A DNA stretch of 64,000 bases from Verrucomicrobiaceae bacterium (GTDB taxonomy: Bacteria > Verrucomicrobiota > Verrucomicrobiia > Verrucomicrobiales > Verrucomicrobiaceae). The stretch spans positions 62,001 through 126,000 of the forward strand of contig JAIXYN010000069.1 of the NCBI GenBank assembly GCA_027490195.1. The letters run 5' to 3'. Positions within the stretch are counted from its first letter, which is position 1, and the number at the start of each line of letters is the position of its first letter. The notes under the pieces were generated by a model that did not search any database, was not told the DNA's origin, and saw nothing but the letters and a program-made list of their open reading frames with translations. Of this stretch, positions 16,306 through 25,031 are shown piece after piece. The translations under genes were made by a program, and so were the position numbers.

Positions 16306-18588
16306 ATGTCTCTCAAGCTCGTCACCGAACTCAACGACACCGACCGCAAGCTGTTGCATCGTGCGATAGACGGCTTTGTGCCTGAACAAGTCTTTGATGT
16401 TCACACGCACCTGTTTCACTCGCGCCATTTTGCAGCGGGAAAACGCCCGGTGTTTCTCGATGAAGACCGTGGCTACGGCATGACTGATTTTCAAGCGGCC
16501 ATGCAGCTCTGGCTGCCGGGTCGGCAGGTAGAGGGACTGTTCTTCGGTTATCCCAGCGCTGGCAATGACCGCGCTGGAGAAAATGCCTGGCTACAGTCGC
16601 AGGTGGATGCGAGCGCGAACTCCCGCGCTCTCGTCCTCGCCGCACCAACGGATGATCCGGCGGAGGTGCGGCGGCTCTTGAGCACTGGCACGTTTGTCGG
16701 CATCAAGCCCTACCGCCTGTACGCTGATGTTCCTGATACCAAAGAAGCAGAGATCGAATCCTTCGCCCCGGAGTGGATGTGGGAGCTGTGCCATGAACAC
16801 GATGGCATCATGATGCTGCACATCATGCTCGCAGACGGCATCACAGACCCGCGCAATGTATCTGCCATCCGGCGCCTATGCCGCCGCTACCCGCGTTGCA
16901 AGCTCGTGCTGGCCCATGTCGCGAGGTCATTTAACTACCGACACGCCCGCGAAGGCCTTCATCACCTCGTTGATCTGGACAATGTCGTTGTGGACACCTC
17001 CGCCGTCACACAAGCCGGAGCCTTCCGCGCCGCGCTGGAGATCCTCGGCCCGCGCCGCGTTCTCTGGGGCAGCGATTACATGGTCAGCGAGTTGCGCGGC
17101 TCCTGCATCACGCAGGGCGATGGCTTCACCTGGATTCATCCCGAGATCACTGGGGACAAACTGACCATTTTTGGCCAGTACACCACCGTGGGCATCGAGT
17201 CCCTCCTCTGTCTCCGGGAGGCCTGTGAAGACACCGGCATGACGCAGAGCGATCTGGAAGACATCTTCCGCGAGAATGCACTGCGCCTTCTCAAACCCGC
17301 CCCGGCGATTCCCTCCGGCCCCCAGCTCTGGGAAAAGGCCAAGACCAAAATTTCCTGCGGCACCGGCCTCCTTTCCAAGCGCGCGCATCTCTTCGATCCC
17401 CAATCCTGGCCCTCCTATTTCTCTCGTGCCAAAGGCGCTCACATCTGGGATCTCAATGACAAACGCTACACTGACTTCACCGGTGGCGTCGGGGCCATCC
17501 TGCTCGGTCATGCCGATGATGAAGTGAATGCCGCCGTGAAGCGCCGCGTCAATCTCGGCAGCTACGCCACTCTGGCATCACCGGATGAGGTGAAACTGGC
17601 GGACGTGCTGCTCGACCTCCATCCATGGGCCGGCAAGGTTCGCTACGCACGCGGCGGTGGCGAGGCCCTCGGTCTCGCAGTGCGCATCGCCCGCGCGGCT
17701 ACCGGCAAAAGCGGCATCGCCTTCTGCGGCTACCACGGCTGGAGCGACTGGTATCTCGCGGCAAACCTTAGCGATGACGCCGCTCTCGACGGCCATCTGC
17801 TTCCCGGCCTGCAACCCCTCGGAGTACCGCGCGAGCTCGCAGGAACCGCCGTGCCCTTTCGCTACAATGATCCCGCTTCCTTTCAGGCGGCCATGCACAA
17901 GCTAGACGGAAATCTCGCGGCTGTCGTCATGGAGCCCATGCGCTCCGAACTCCCGCGCGATGGCTTCCTGCAGCACGTCATTGAGGCCTGCCACTCCGCC
18001 GGAGCCGTTTTTGTGTTGGATGAAGTCACTAGCGGCTGGCGCTTCGGCTTTCCTGGTGCCGCTCCTGGGTTGGGGATTGAGCCCGACATCTCCGTGTATG
18101 CCAAGGCGATGAGCAACGGCTACCCCGCCGGTGCCATCATCGGCAAAAACGCGGTCATGGATGCCGCAAACAGCAGCTTCATCTCCAGCAGCTACTGGAC
18201 CGATGGAGTCGGCACCGCCGCCTCTTTGGCCTGCATCCGTAAAATGCAGCGCGAGGGTGTGCAGCAGCACGTTTGGCATCTGGGCGAGCGCCTACAGTCA
18301 GGCTTGCGTGATGTCGCAGCAAGGCATCCCGACTTGCAATGCAAAGTGGGCGGCATGCCCTGCGCTCCATCGCTCGCTTTTGCCATTCCAGCGGCGAAGC
18401 AGCACATGATTCGCCACATGCTCCAGCGCGGCTTTTTGATGTCCAGCCAGCTCTATGTCACCTGGTCCCACACCGAAACCATGCTGGACGAAATGCTGGC
18501 GGCTCTGGATGAATCACTTCACATTGTCGTCGAGACTCCGCTGGACACCGCACATGCACCGCCACAAGGCTTTGCACGGCTGGTATGA
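16306..18588 (+). CDS. fusion protein: amidohydrolase (TIM barrel) + class III aminotransferase
   Basis: A 760-residue cytoplasmic protein of two complete enzyme domains. Residues about 10-350 are an amidohydrolase-2-like barrel with the metal motif H33-T-H35 in FDVHTHLFH, a His in LVLAHVARSF, and D257 in LWGSDYM. Residues about 370-750 are a PLP class III aminotransferase closest in look to glutamate-1-semialdehyde aminomutase: GYHGWSDWY, VLDEVTSGWRFG, and the Schiff-base Lys600 in YAKAMSNGYPAGA. The ATG at 16306 is used because upstream in-frame sequence overlaps the previous gene. The fusion suggests that the product of a hydrolysis step (for example a keto or semialdehyde acid) passes to a transamination or aminomutase step. 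A sequencing error joining two genes is unlikely, because the frame is continuous through the linker. Confidence 0.85.
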   Translation: MSLKLVTELNDTDRKLLHRAIDGFVPEQVFDVHTHLFHSRHFAAGKRPVFLDEDRGYGMTDFQAAMQLWLPGRQVEGLFFGYPSAGNDRAGENAWLQSQVDASANSRALVLAAPTDDPAEVRRLLSTGTFVGIKPYRLYADVPDTKEAEIESFAPEWMWELCHEHDGIMMLHIMLADGITDPRNVSAIRRLCRRYPRCKLVLAHVARSFNYRHAREGLHHLVDLDNVVVDTSAVTQAGAFRAALEILGPRRVLWGSDYMVSELRGSCITQGDGFTWIHPEITGDKLTIFGQYTTVGIESLLCLREACEDTGMTQSDLEDIFRENALRLLKPAPAIPSGPQLWEKAKTKISCGTGLLSKRAHLFDPQSWPSYFSRAKGAHIWDLNDKRYTDFTGGVGAILLGHADDEVNAAVKRRVNLGSYATLASPDEVKLADVLLDLHPWAGKVRYARGGGEALGLAVRIARAATGKSGIAFCGYHGWSDWYLAANLSDDAALDGHLLPGLQPLGVPRELAGTAVPFRYNDPASFQAAMHKLDGNLAAVVMEPMRSELPRDGFLQHVIEACHSAGAVFVLDEVTSGWRFGFPGAAPGLGIEPDISVYAKAMSNGYPAGAIIGKNAVMDAANSSFISSSYWTDGVGTAASLACIRKMQREGVQQHVWHLGERLQSGLRDVAARHPDLQCKVGGMPCAPSLAFAIPAAKQHMIRHMLQRGFLMSSQLYVTWSHTETMLDEMLAALDESLHIVVETPLDTAHAPPQGFARLV

Positions 18589-18652
18589 CTTACCAACGGA
18601 GATTTTGCTGGCAAATGAGTGGCTGCACCGGAGAGTCAATTCGACTTTAATC

Positions 18653-20041
18653 ATGCGTCCTTTGAATTGCACCTCCCACCTTCTTCGGTTCATCGCTTTT
18701 TCAGGAGGTTTGTTGTCGGCAAATGTTTTGGAAGCGGCGGTCTATGAAGTAGGTCCCAATCAAGCATGCGCCGACATCGGATCTGTACGTTGGGAGGCGT
18801 TGGCACCCGGGGATGAGGTGCGTATTCACTGGCGTTCGCAGCCGTACAAAGAGAAGTGGGTGTTGAGCTGTCGTGGTACCGAGACGAAGCCGATCACCGT
18901 CAGCGGTGTACCCGGACCGGAGGGGCAGTTGCCGGTGATTGACGGCCAGGATGCAACAACTCGTCCACAGTTGAATTATTGGGGCCAGGAACGTGGGGTT
19001 GTAAAGATCGGAGGATCCAACACCTCGGCTCGATCCGTTCCCGGGTACATTGTCCTGGAGAATCTGGAGATCCGGGGCGGCAGGGCTCCCTTCTCCTTCA
19101 AAGGCCGGCGCGGCGTCACTGACTACAGCAAAGATGCGGCAAGTGTGAATGTTGAAATCGTTGAGCACCTGGTTCTACGAAACCTCGTTCTTCATGACAG
19201 CAGCAATGGCCTCATGATCAGCCCACAATCCAAAGATGTGCGGGTAGAACGCTGTCACATTTACGACAACGGCAATCCCGGCAGCATTACCGAGCACAAC
19301 GCCTACACAGAGTGCGATGGGATTGTCTTCGAGGGCAATCACTTTGGGCCGCTGCGGGAAGGCTGTGCCGGCAACAATCTCAAGGACCGCTCCGCTGGCC
19401 TGGTTGTGTCGTATAACTGGATTGAGGGTGGCAATCGGCAGCTTGATCTGGTGGACGCCACAGGAAACGCCGCGCTCAACGCCTCACCAGCCTATCGCCA
19501 TACTCACGTCTATGGGAATGTGATCATCGAGCGTGAGGGGGATGGAAACAACCAGGTCGTTCATTACGGTGGCGATAGCGGCAAGACAGCAGGCTATCGC
19601 AAAGGGGTGCTGTATTTCTACCACAACACGGTCATATCCACCCGTTTGCAGCCAGTCGCCCTGTTCCGCTTGTCATCAGAAGAGGAGACGGTGGAGTGCT
19701 TTGGAAACATCTTGCATGTGACCTCAAAAGGAAAAAACCTGTCGCTTATGTGCAAGCTGGGCGTGCTAAAGCTTGGCAAAAACTGGCTCACGGAGGGCTG
19801 GGTGCCAAGTGTGGACGAGTTCACGGGGAAAATCGATACGCTGGCGGCCTCGGAACAAGGAGCTGACCCAGGATTTGTGTCATTGCAGGATCAGGATTTC
19901 ACCCTTGCATCGGCTTCGCCTTGCATTGGCTCAGCACCAGATCTGCCCGCCGGACGGCCTCCCTTCCTGCATCATTACATTCGCCATCAGCAGGTGGAGG
20001 ATCTTCCTGAAAATGGACGACGCAATCTGGGAGCCCAGTGA
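18653..20041 (+). CDS. secreted parallel beta-helix protein, polysaccharide-lyase-like
   Basis: 462 residues. The signal-like N terminus is MRPLNCTSHLLRFIAFSGGLLSANVLEA. A beta-helix of many short coils follows (YIVLENLEIRGG, HLVLRNLVLHDSSNGLMIS, VRVERCHIYDNG, IVFEGNHFG, HVYGNVIIEREG), then a C-terminal SPCIGSAPD segment that is common at the ends of such proteins. The fold is that of pectate-lyase and chondroitinase B relatives; catalytic residues are not clear. Base composition is visibly less GC-rich than in the preceding gene. It starts 64 bases after the fusion gene with no operator copy of its own, so it is probably in the same operon. Confidence 0.7.
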   Translation: MRPLNCTSHLLRFIAFSGGLLSANVLEAAVYEVGPNQACADIGSVRWEALAPGDEVRIHWRSQPYKEKWVLSCRGTETKPITVSGVPGPEGQLPVIDGQDATTRPQLNYWGQERGVVKIGGSNTSARSVPGYIVLENLEIRGGRAPFSFKGRRGVTDYSKDAASVNVEIVEHLVLRNLVLHDSSNGLMISPQSKDVRVERCHIYDNGNPGSITEHNAYTECDGIVFEGNHFGPLREGCAGNNLKDRSAGLVVSYNWIEGGNRQLDLVDATGNAALNASPAYRHTHVYGNVIIEREGDGNNQVVHYGGDSGKTAGYRKGVLYFYHNTVISTRLQPVALFRLSSEEETVECFGNILHVTSKGKNLSLMCKLGVLKLGKNWLTEGWVPSVDEFTGKIDTLAASEQGADPGFVSLQDQDFTLASASPCIGSAPDLPAGRPPFLHHYIRHQQVEDLPENGRRNLGAQ

Positions 20042-23000
20042 CAGCCTTGCCCACCTTGAGTCGCATGAGTTTCCGCCTTGCCATACTCTATCATCTGGTC
20101 CTCAGCGGGATCTGTCTCATTGCACAGGGGGCTCCGCCACTGCAAGACCCCTGGGAAGAGAGTTATGCCAATCTGGATGCCACCGGACCACACGTCTTGG
20201 GCTGTTGGAAATTTGACGAACTGCCTCTGGCAGACGTCTCCGGGCATGGAGTACAATTGGTGTCGGACAGAGCGAACCTAGTGCCAGATGGGCGTTTCGG
20301 TGGCGGCCTCAAGTGCTCCACTGCCACCAAATCCGCAGTGGCTCTGCCAAGGCATTCACCGCAGGGGGCATTCTCCGCTGAAATGTGGGTGAAGGTTACG
20401 ACCGAAACATCGCCGTCACAAACAGCCTGTCTGTTAGACAAACAAGGAGCACGCATGGACGACTTTTGCTGGAACTTGCTGCCAGCGAATGAGCGCGGCC
20501 TGAGGCAGATGGTTGTAAAGCTTGGATTTGGTACGTTTGTGAAAGAGTTTGTTTCAGAACCGGTCTTCCTGCCCATCAACGATTGGCGGCATCTGGCCTT
20601 CACGTATGATGGAGCTGGCAGGGTTGCCTTCTTTGCCGATTCACAACCTTCAGGTGAAGCTTTTGAAGAACGCTGCGGTGCATTGCAGCCTGGCGCACAG
20701 TCGCTCTGTCTGGGCAGCAGCTTAGCCGGGGCTGCAGCTTTTCCGGGGGTCATCGACGAGGTGCGCTTGTGTTCCGGCGTTCGTGGGTTCGCGGCTTTTT
20801 TACTGGAGATCAACAGCGTCTCTCATGTTTGGGAGAGAATGGAGCGCTCTTTGCCAGTGAAGATCACCTGCACCAACTTGCGCACCCAGCCATTAAATGG
20901 AGCTGACATGACGTTTATTGTCGATGGCGTTGAGCAGTCTTTCATTTTTCCCGATCTGGCTCCTGGCGCTTCCAACGTGAATGAGTTTGGACCAGACACC
21001 GCGCTCAAGCCGGGAGCCTACACTTTGGAGGTGGTCATGGGCAAGGGAACCCGCCGGGTCAGTCATTCGCACGAGTTTCAAATCGTCGGCAGACGCACTC
21101 AGATGCTGCCGGTGATCATGGAAGGCATGATGCAGTCTGACCTTCCTCAGTTGAAGCCGCTGGCCTGCACCCATTGGACCGGCATCAGCAATGATGACGC
21201 ACCCTATGCAGGCACGGCCAATAAATCCCGCCCTCTTGCCGTGCGGCCAAAAATTGAGGCGGGTCTTCAATCGGGACTTCGCACTGTTGCTTCACTTGAT
21301 TATGACCAGCTCATGTTGAGTCGGGGATTTCACAAGGCAGGCCGTGATGGCAAAGAGTATTCTCCACTTGAGATCAATGCAGCTCATCCTGATGCAGCCA
21401 ATTTGATGGCTGCCTGTGGCAACATGTTCACGCTTTACTATCGGAACTTCAACGCTTGGTCAGGCGTTTTATTGGGATCTTCCTTATTGGGCAAAACCCA
21501 TCCTGGTTTTGGTGCATTGGATGTTGAGGCCTACCGCAAATTCAGTGGTCAGGAAATTCCCGCCGAAATCCAGGCCGATGACGTTGACTGGCAAAAGCTG
21601 CCAGGCTTTCCAACCAACCGCATGATTCCGGACGATCATCCGGCACTGAAATACTATCGCTGGCTTTGGTCTGAGGGGAATGGCCGGAAAGCAGTGAATG
21701 AAGCTTGGCAGCGGGCCTACGAAAGGCGCAAGCAGGACCGTGGGGACACCTGGATCATGCACCATCCATCGGTACGTCAGCCATCGAAGGCAGGCAGCTT
21801 CGCTTCCGTGATGTGCATCGGTGATCAGAGCATGGATTCGCGCGATCCGCTCATGGCTGGATTATGCGCGGATCAACAATTAGCCATGAGCGCCGCAAAT
21901 GAGCATGAATTGGATGTTTTTGGCATCCTGCCATTGAGTTGGGATCGCGCCTCGGTTTCTCCTGTGGGCGCTGAGAGGACTGCGGAATCAATCATGCAGT
22001 GGGATCGTATCTCGCCCCTGAAGCGGATCAGCGTCGCTCCTGCCATTCTCAAAGAGAATCTTTGGATGATGCTTTCAAGACCAGTAAAGGGGCTTGTGCT
22101 TACTGAAGGGTTCGCCTTGCGCAGTGGCAACAATCAGCTTCAAAGCATTCTTGGCGCAACACACCCGCAGAGTTACGCGGCATTTTCAGACATTGCGAAG
22201 CGGTTGTTGTTTCCGCTGGGGCCAATGCTTGCCAGACGCCAGCCTTGGCGTTCGCCCGTGGCCATGCTGGAGAGCTTTACATCTCAAATGATGGCGGGTC
22301 GCGGACTTTATCGTGGTGCATCACCCCGTACACTGGAGGTGTGGCATGCGCTGCAGCATGCTCATGTTCAGACGGACATTGTCTATGAAGAAACCCTTGC
22401 GAAGGGCGATTTGGATGGTCGTCAGATTTTGATCATGACCGATTGCGACATTCTGCCCGTCGGCATTGTAGAAAAAATCAGGAATTGGCAGAAAATGGGC
22501 GGCAGGATCATTGCTGACGAGCACCTCTGCCCCGCACTCAAGGCTGATGCATTATTGGCAGAACCGGTTGAGACGAATGTTCAGGCGAGCCCACCAGCAG
22601 ACACTTCGAATGTCGCACCGCAGCCTTTGCCGGAACGACTCACCCAGTTGTGCAAAGAATTTGGCTGGCAGCCGCTTGTTAGATGTGACAGTGGCGATGT
22701 CATTCTTCACGCCAGCCTGAGTGGCGAGGCGACCTGTCTGTTTGTCATCAATGATCGCCGCGAGGCTGGCTCTTATGTTGGCCAGCATGGCCTTGTGAGG
22801 GAGGCGGGACTTCCTGTGACAGCCAGTCTGAATCTTGGTGAGGGCAAGTTGAATGTCTATGATCTCTCGCATGCCGCCTTCTTGCTGCCGAAACGAACAG
22901 ATAGTGGACTCAGCATTCCTTTGAAACTAGGGCCTGCAGAGGGACGTGTGCTGCTGCTGTCACCCTCCCCATTGCTCGACATGGAGTTCGAGCTACCAGA

Positions 23001-23271
23001 GACGGCTACTTGTGGGAATATCGCGGAGGCACGTATCAAACTCATGACCTCAGGTGGCAAGCCTATGCCTGCGGCTATTCCGGTGGCTGTCACGATTCGT
23101 GACGCAAACGGAGCGCCTGCCGAATTCGACGGTTACCACGTCGTAGAAAATGGCGAGCTGATTCTGCGACTGGATCTTGCCAAAAACGAAACCCCTGGAA
23201 CTTGGGAGGTGTATGTGCGCGAGCTTGCCTCGGGCATGGAGTCTGTGAAGTGGATGCAGGTGAATCCGTGA
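20038..23271 (+). CDS. large secreted LamG-domain protein with a beta-galactosidase-trimerisation-like region
   Basis: 1077 residues if started at the GTG at 20038, which overlaps the previous stop (GTGA) and has a GGGAG ribosome site five bases upstream. An ATG at 20065 (MSFRLAILYH) is the alternative; both give a signal peptide ending near AQGAPP. A LamG/concanavalin-like jelly roll covers about residues 50-255 (VLGCWKFDE, FSAEMWVKV, WRHLAFTYDG, GVIDEVRL). The middle has no domain that I can name but shows glycoside-hydrolase-like segments. Residues about 760-860 (HVQTDIVYEETL, RQILIMTDCDIL, WQKMGGRIIAD) look like the GATase-like trimerisation domain of GH42-type enzymes. It is probably an extracellular glycoside hydrolase. 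Confidence 0.65.
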   Translation: MTALPTLSRMSFRLAILYHLVLSGICLIAQGAPPLQDPWEESYANLDATGPHVLGCWKFDELPLADVSGHGVQLVSDRANLVPDGRFGGGLKCSTATKSAVALPRHSPQGAFSAEMWVKVTTETSPSQTACLLDKQGARMDDFCWNLLPANERGLRQMVVKLGFGTFVKEFVSEPVFLPINDWRHLAFTYDGAGRVAFFADSQPSGEAFEERCGALQPGAQSLCLGSSLAGAAAFPGVIDEVRLCSGVRGFAAFLLEINSVSHVWERMERSLPVKITCTNLRTQPLNGADMTFIVDGVEQSFIFPDLAPGASNVNEFGPDTALKPGAYTLEVVMGKGTRRVSHSHEFQIVGRRTQMLPVIMEGMMQSDLPQLKPLACTHWTGISNDDAPYAGTANKSRPLAVRPKIEAGLQSGLRTVASLDYDQLMLSRGFHKAGRDGKEYSPLEINAAHPDAANLMAACGNMFTLYYRNFNAWSGVLLGSSLLGKTHPGFGALDVEAYRKFSGQEIPAEIQADDVDWQKLPGFPTNRMIPDDHPALKYYRWLWSEGNGRKAVNEAWQRAYERRKQDRGDTWIMHHPSVRQPSKAGSFASVMCIGDQSMDSRDPLMAGLCADQQLAMSAANEHELDVFGILPLSWDRASVSPVGAERTAESIMQWDRISPLKRISVAPAILKENLWMMLSRPVKGLVLTEGFALRSGNNQLQSILGATHPQSYAAFSDIAKRLLFPLGPMLARRQPWRSPVAMLESFTSQMMAGRGLYRGASPRTLEVWHALQHAHVQTDIVYEETLAKGDLDGRQILIMTDCDILPVGIVEKIRNWQKMGGRIIADEHLCPALKADALLAEPVETNVQASPPADTSNVAPQPLPERLTQLCKEFGWQPLVRCDSGDVILHASLSGEATCLFVINDRREAGSYVGQHGLVREAGLPVTASLNLGEGKLNVYDLSHAAFLLPKRTDSGLSIPLKLGPAEGRVLLLSPSPLLDMEFELPETATCGNIAEARIKLMTSGGKPMPAAIPVAVTIRDANGAPAEFDGYHVVENGELILRLDLAKNETPGTWEVYVRELASGMESVKWMQVNP

Positions 23272-23317
23272 AATAGCATGCTCCGCGTGCGTATTAACAA
23301 CTCAAAGAATAACAACC

Positions 23318-24292
23318 ATGATCATTGACTGTCACAACCACGTTGGCTCTGACCTGCTCTTTTACCTCCACGGCGATTTCCCCTATGCCCAGCACCTCGT
23401 GAGCATGCACGATGAAGGCCGCGCCCTCGGGGTGGACCGCTGGATCGTCTTCCCCTTTGTCAGTCATCTTGCGCTGGACGTCACCGTCTTCATGCAAAAC
23501 GAGATCAAGGATGAAAAGGGCCGCTTGCACGACATCCCGTATGCCTTTGAAAACAGACGTCTGATGAAGGAATGTTATGAGCTGTTTCCTGAGGAAGGGA
23601 AGCGCATGCTGCCGTTTGTGATGGCAGATCCCATGCGCAACACCGCCGCTCAGGAGAAAGAACTGCGCAAACTGCGTGGCGAATACCGCTTTTATGGCAT
23701 CAAGATGCAAACGACCATCCTCCAGGCGGACATCAAACATCTGCGGGACAGTGGCAAGGTCTTCGTGGAATTGGCCGCAGAATGGGACGTGCCGTTCTTG
23801 ATTCACTCCAGCGTTGCCAAGAGTGACTTGTGGGCTCAGGCGCATGACATCCTCGACATTGCGGAGGAAAATCCGCAGGTCCGTTTTTGCCTCGCACACT
23901 CATGCCGCTACGACAAAGAATGCCTCGACCGCGTGCAGGCGCTGCCAAACACCTGGTTCGACAACTCTGCGCACTGCATCCACTGCGAAGGCGTGGTCAA
24001 GGAATTGCCCTATGTCGCGCCGAAAGAGCGGCGCTTTGACTCGGATTACACCAATCCCGGCCGCGTCATCGCCGATCTGGCGGCGGCCTACCCTAAAAAG
24101 TTCATGTGGGGCAGTGACTCCCCGTTTTACAGTTACGCGGGGGAGATCAACGGGGAAGTCGTCCGCCTTATCAGCACCTATAAGGCCGAGGTTGATGCGT
24201 TGAAGGCTGGCGGAAGAGAAATGGTGGATCGCATTGCGAACGCAAACATCCGTGATTATTTGAAGTTGCATGATGAAAGCATTCTCTCTTGA
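23318..24292 (+). CDS. amidohydrolase (TIM-barrel, ACMSD/lactonase-like)
   Basis: A 324-residue protein of the amidohydrolase-2 family. The metal motif is H-x-H in IIDCHNHVG at residue 6-8; later come the strand FLIHSSV with a His, FCLAHSCRYDKE, and the Asp in FMWGSDSPF. Relatives include decarboxylases, lactonases acting on sugar acids, and hydratases. No signal peptide is present, so it acts in the cytoplasm. It is related in fold to the N-terminal half of the fusion protein at 16306 but differs in sequence. The next gene begins within its last 23 bases, so the two are coupled. Confidence 0.8.
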   Translation: MIIDCHNHVGSDLLFYLHGDFPYAQHLVSMHDEGRALGVDRWIVFPFVSHLALDVTVFMQNEIKDEKGRLHDIPYAFENRRLMKECYELFPEEGKRMLPFVMADPMRNTAAQEKELRKLRGEYRFYGIKMQTTILQADIKHLRDSGKVFVELAAEWDVPFLIHSSVAKSDLWAQAHDILDIAEENPQVRFCLAHSCRYDKECLDRVQALPNTWFDNSAHCIHCEGVVKELPYVAPKERRFDSDYTNPGRVIADLAAAYPKKFMWGSDSPFYSYAGEINGEVVRLISTYKAEVDALKAGGREMVDRIANANIRDYLKLHDESILS

Positions 24293-25031
24293 AGGTCGGG
24301 CCGCATTGGTGACAGGATCATCCCAAGGCATTGGATACGCGATGGCCAACGGCCTCCATGAGGCTGGAGCACGCTTGGTGTGCCATGGGCTCAACGAACG
24401 TCCCGTGGATTTTCCGGCGTGGGCCTCCTATCTCTCATGCGATTTATCCGCCCCGGACGCTCCTGAGCAGTTGGTGAAGCATGCCTTTGAAGCCGAGCCT
24501 GGCCTGGACACCCTCATCTGCAATGCCGGCAGTTTTTTTGATGTGCCATTCCTTGAGATGACGCGCGAGCGCTGGGACAAGACCGTGAATCTCAACATGG
24601 CTTCGGCTTTTTTCGCCGCACAGGCTTTTGCCCGGCGCCTCGTCGCAGAGAAACGGGGTGGCTGCATCGTCATCACTTCCTCCACCAACGGCTTTCAGGC
24701 AGAGTTGGATTCTACTGCGTATGATGCCAGCAAAGGCGCGCTCGTGATGCTGACGAAGTCGCTGGCCGTTTCTCTGGCAGATCATGGCATTCGTGTGAAC
24801 GGCGTGGCACCGGGACTGATCAGAACACCGCTCACGGCCGGACTTCATCATTCCAGCGACAGCGGCATGGTTGAGCACTATGAGAAGAAGATACTCCTTC
24901 AGCGGCTGGGTACACCGGAGGATGTGGCGGGTGCGGCGGTGTTTCTTTGCTCAGACGCAGCCAGTTACATTACTGGAGAGACCATTATCATTGATGGCGG
25001 TCTGACGACGGGACAGATCGGCCGGAGGTGA
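24270..25031 (+). CDS. SDR-family oxidoreductase (FabG-like)
   Basis: A 253-residue short-chain dehydrogenase. The cofactor motif is TGSSQGIG near residue 15, then CNAG, the Ser in VITSSTNGF, and the catalytic YDASK. It ends with ITGETIIIDGG. It overlaps the upstream amidohydrolase gene by 23 bases, and its 3' end overlaps the convergent symporter gene by 44 bases. A start one codon later (24273) is equally possible. It closes the operon that starts at 14789 and probably performs a redox step on the same substrate family. Confidence 0.85.
   Translation: MMKAFSLEGRAALVTGSSQGIGYAMANGLHEAGARLVCHGLNERPVDFPAWASYLSCDLSAPDAPEQLVKHAFEAEPGLDTLICNAGSFFDVPFLEMTRERWDKTVNLNMASAFFAAQAFARRLVAEKRGGCIVITSSTNGFQAELDSTAYDASKGALVMLTKSLAVSLADHGIRVNGVAPGLIRTPLTAGLHHSSDSGMVEHYEKKILLQRLGTPEDVAGAAVFLCSDAASYITGETIIIDGGLTTGQIGRR

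Noticed and set aside
18579-18640. Sixth operator copy upstream of the beta-helix gene at 18653
   Set aside because: TGGTATGACTTACCA is palindromic but the arms are only 15 bases apart end to end, and the right arm does not match ACCAG at the 21-bp spacing. The gene is probably transcribed from the operon promoter.
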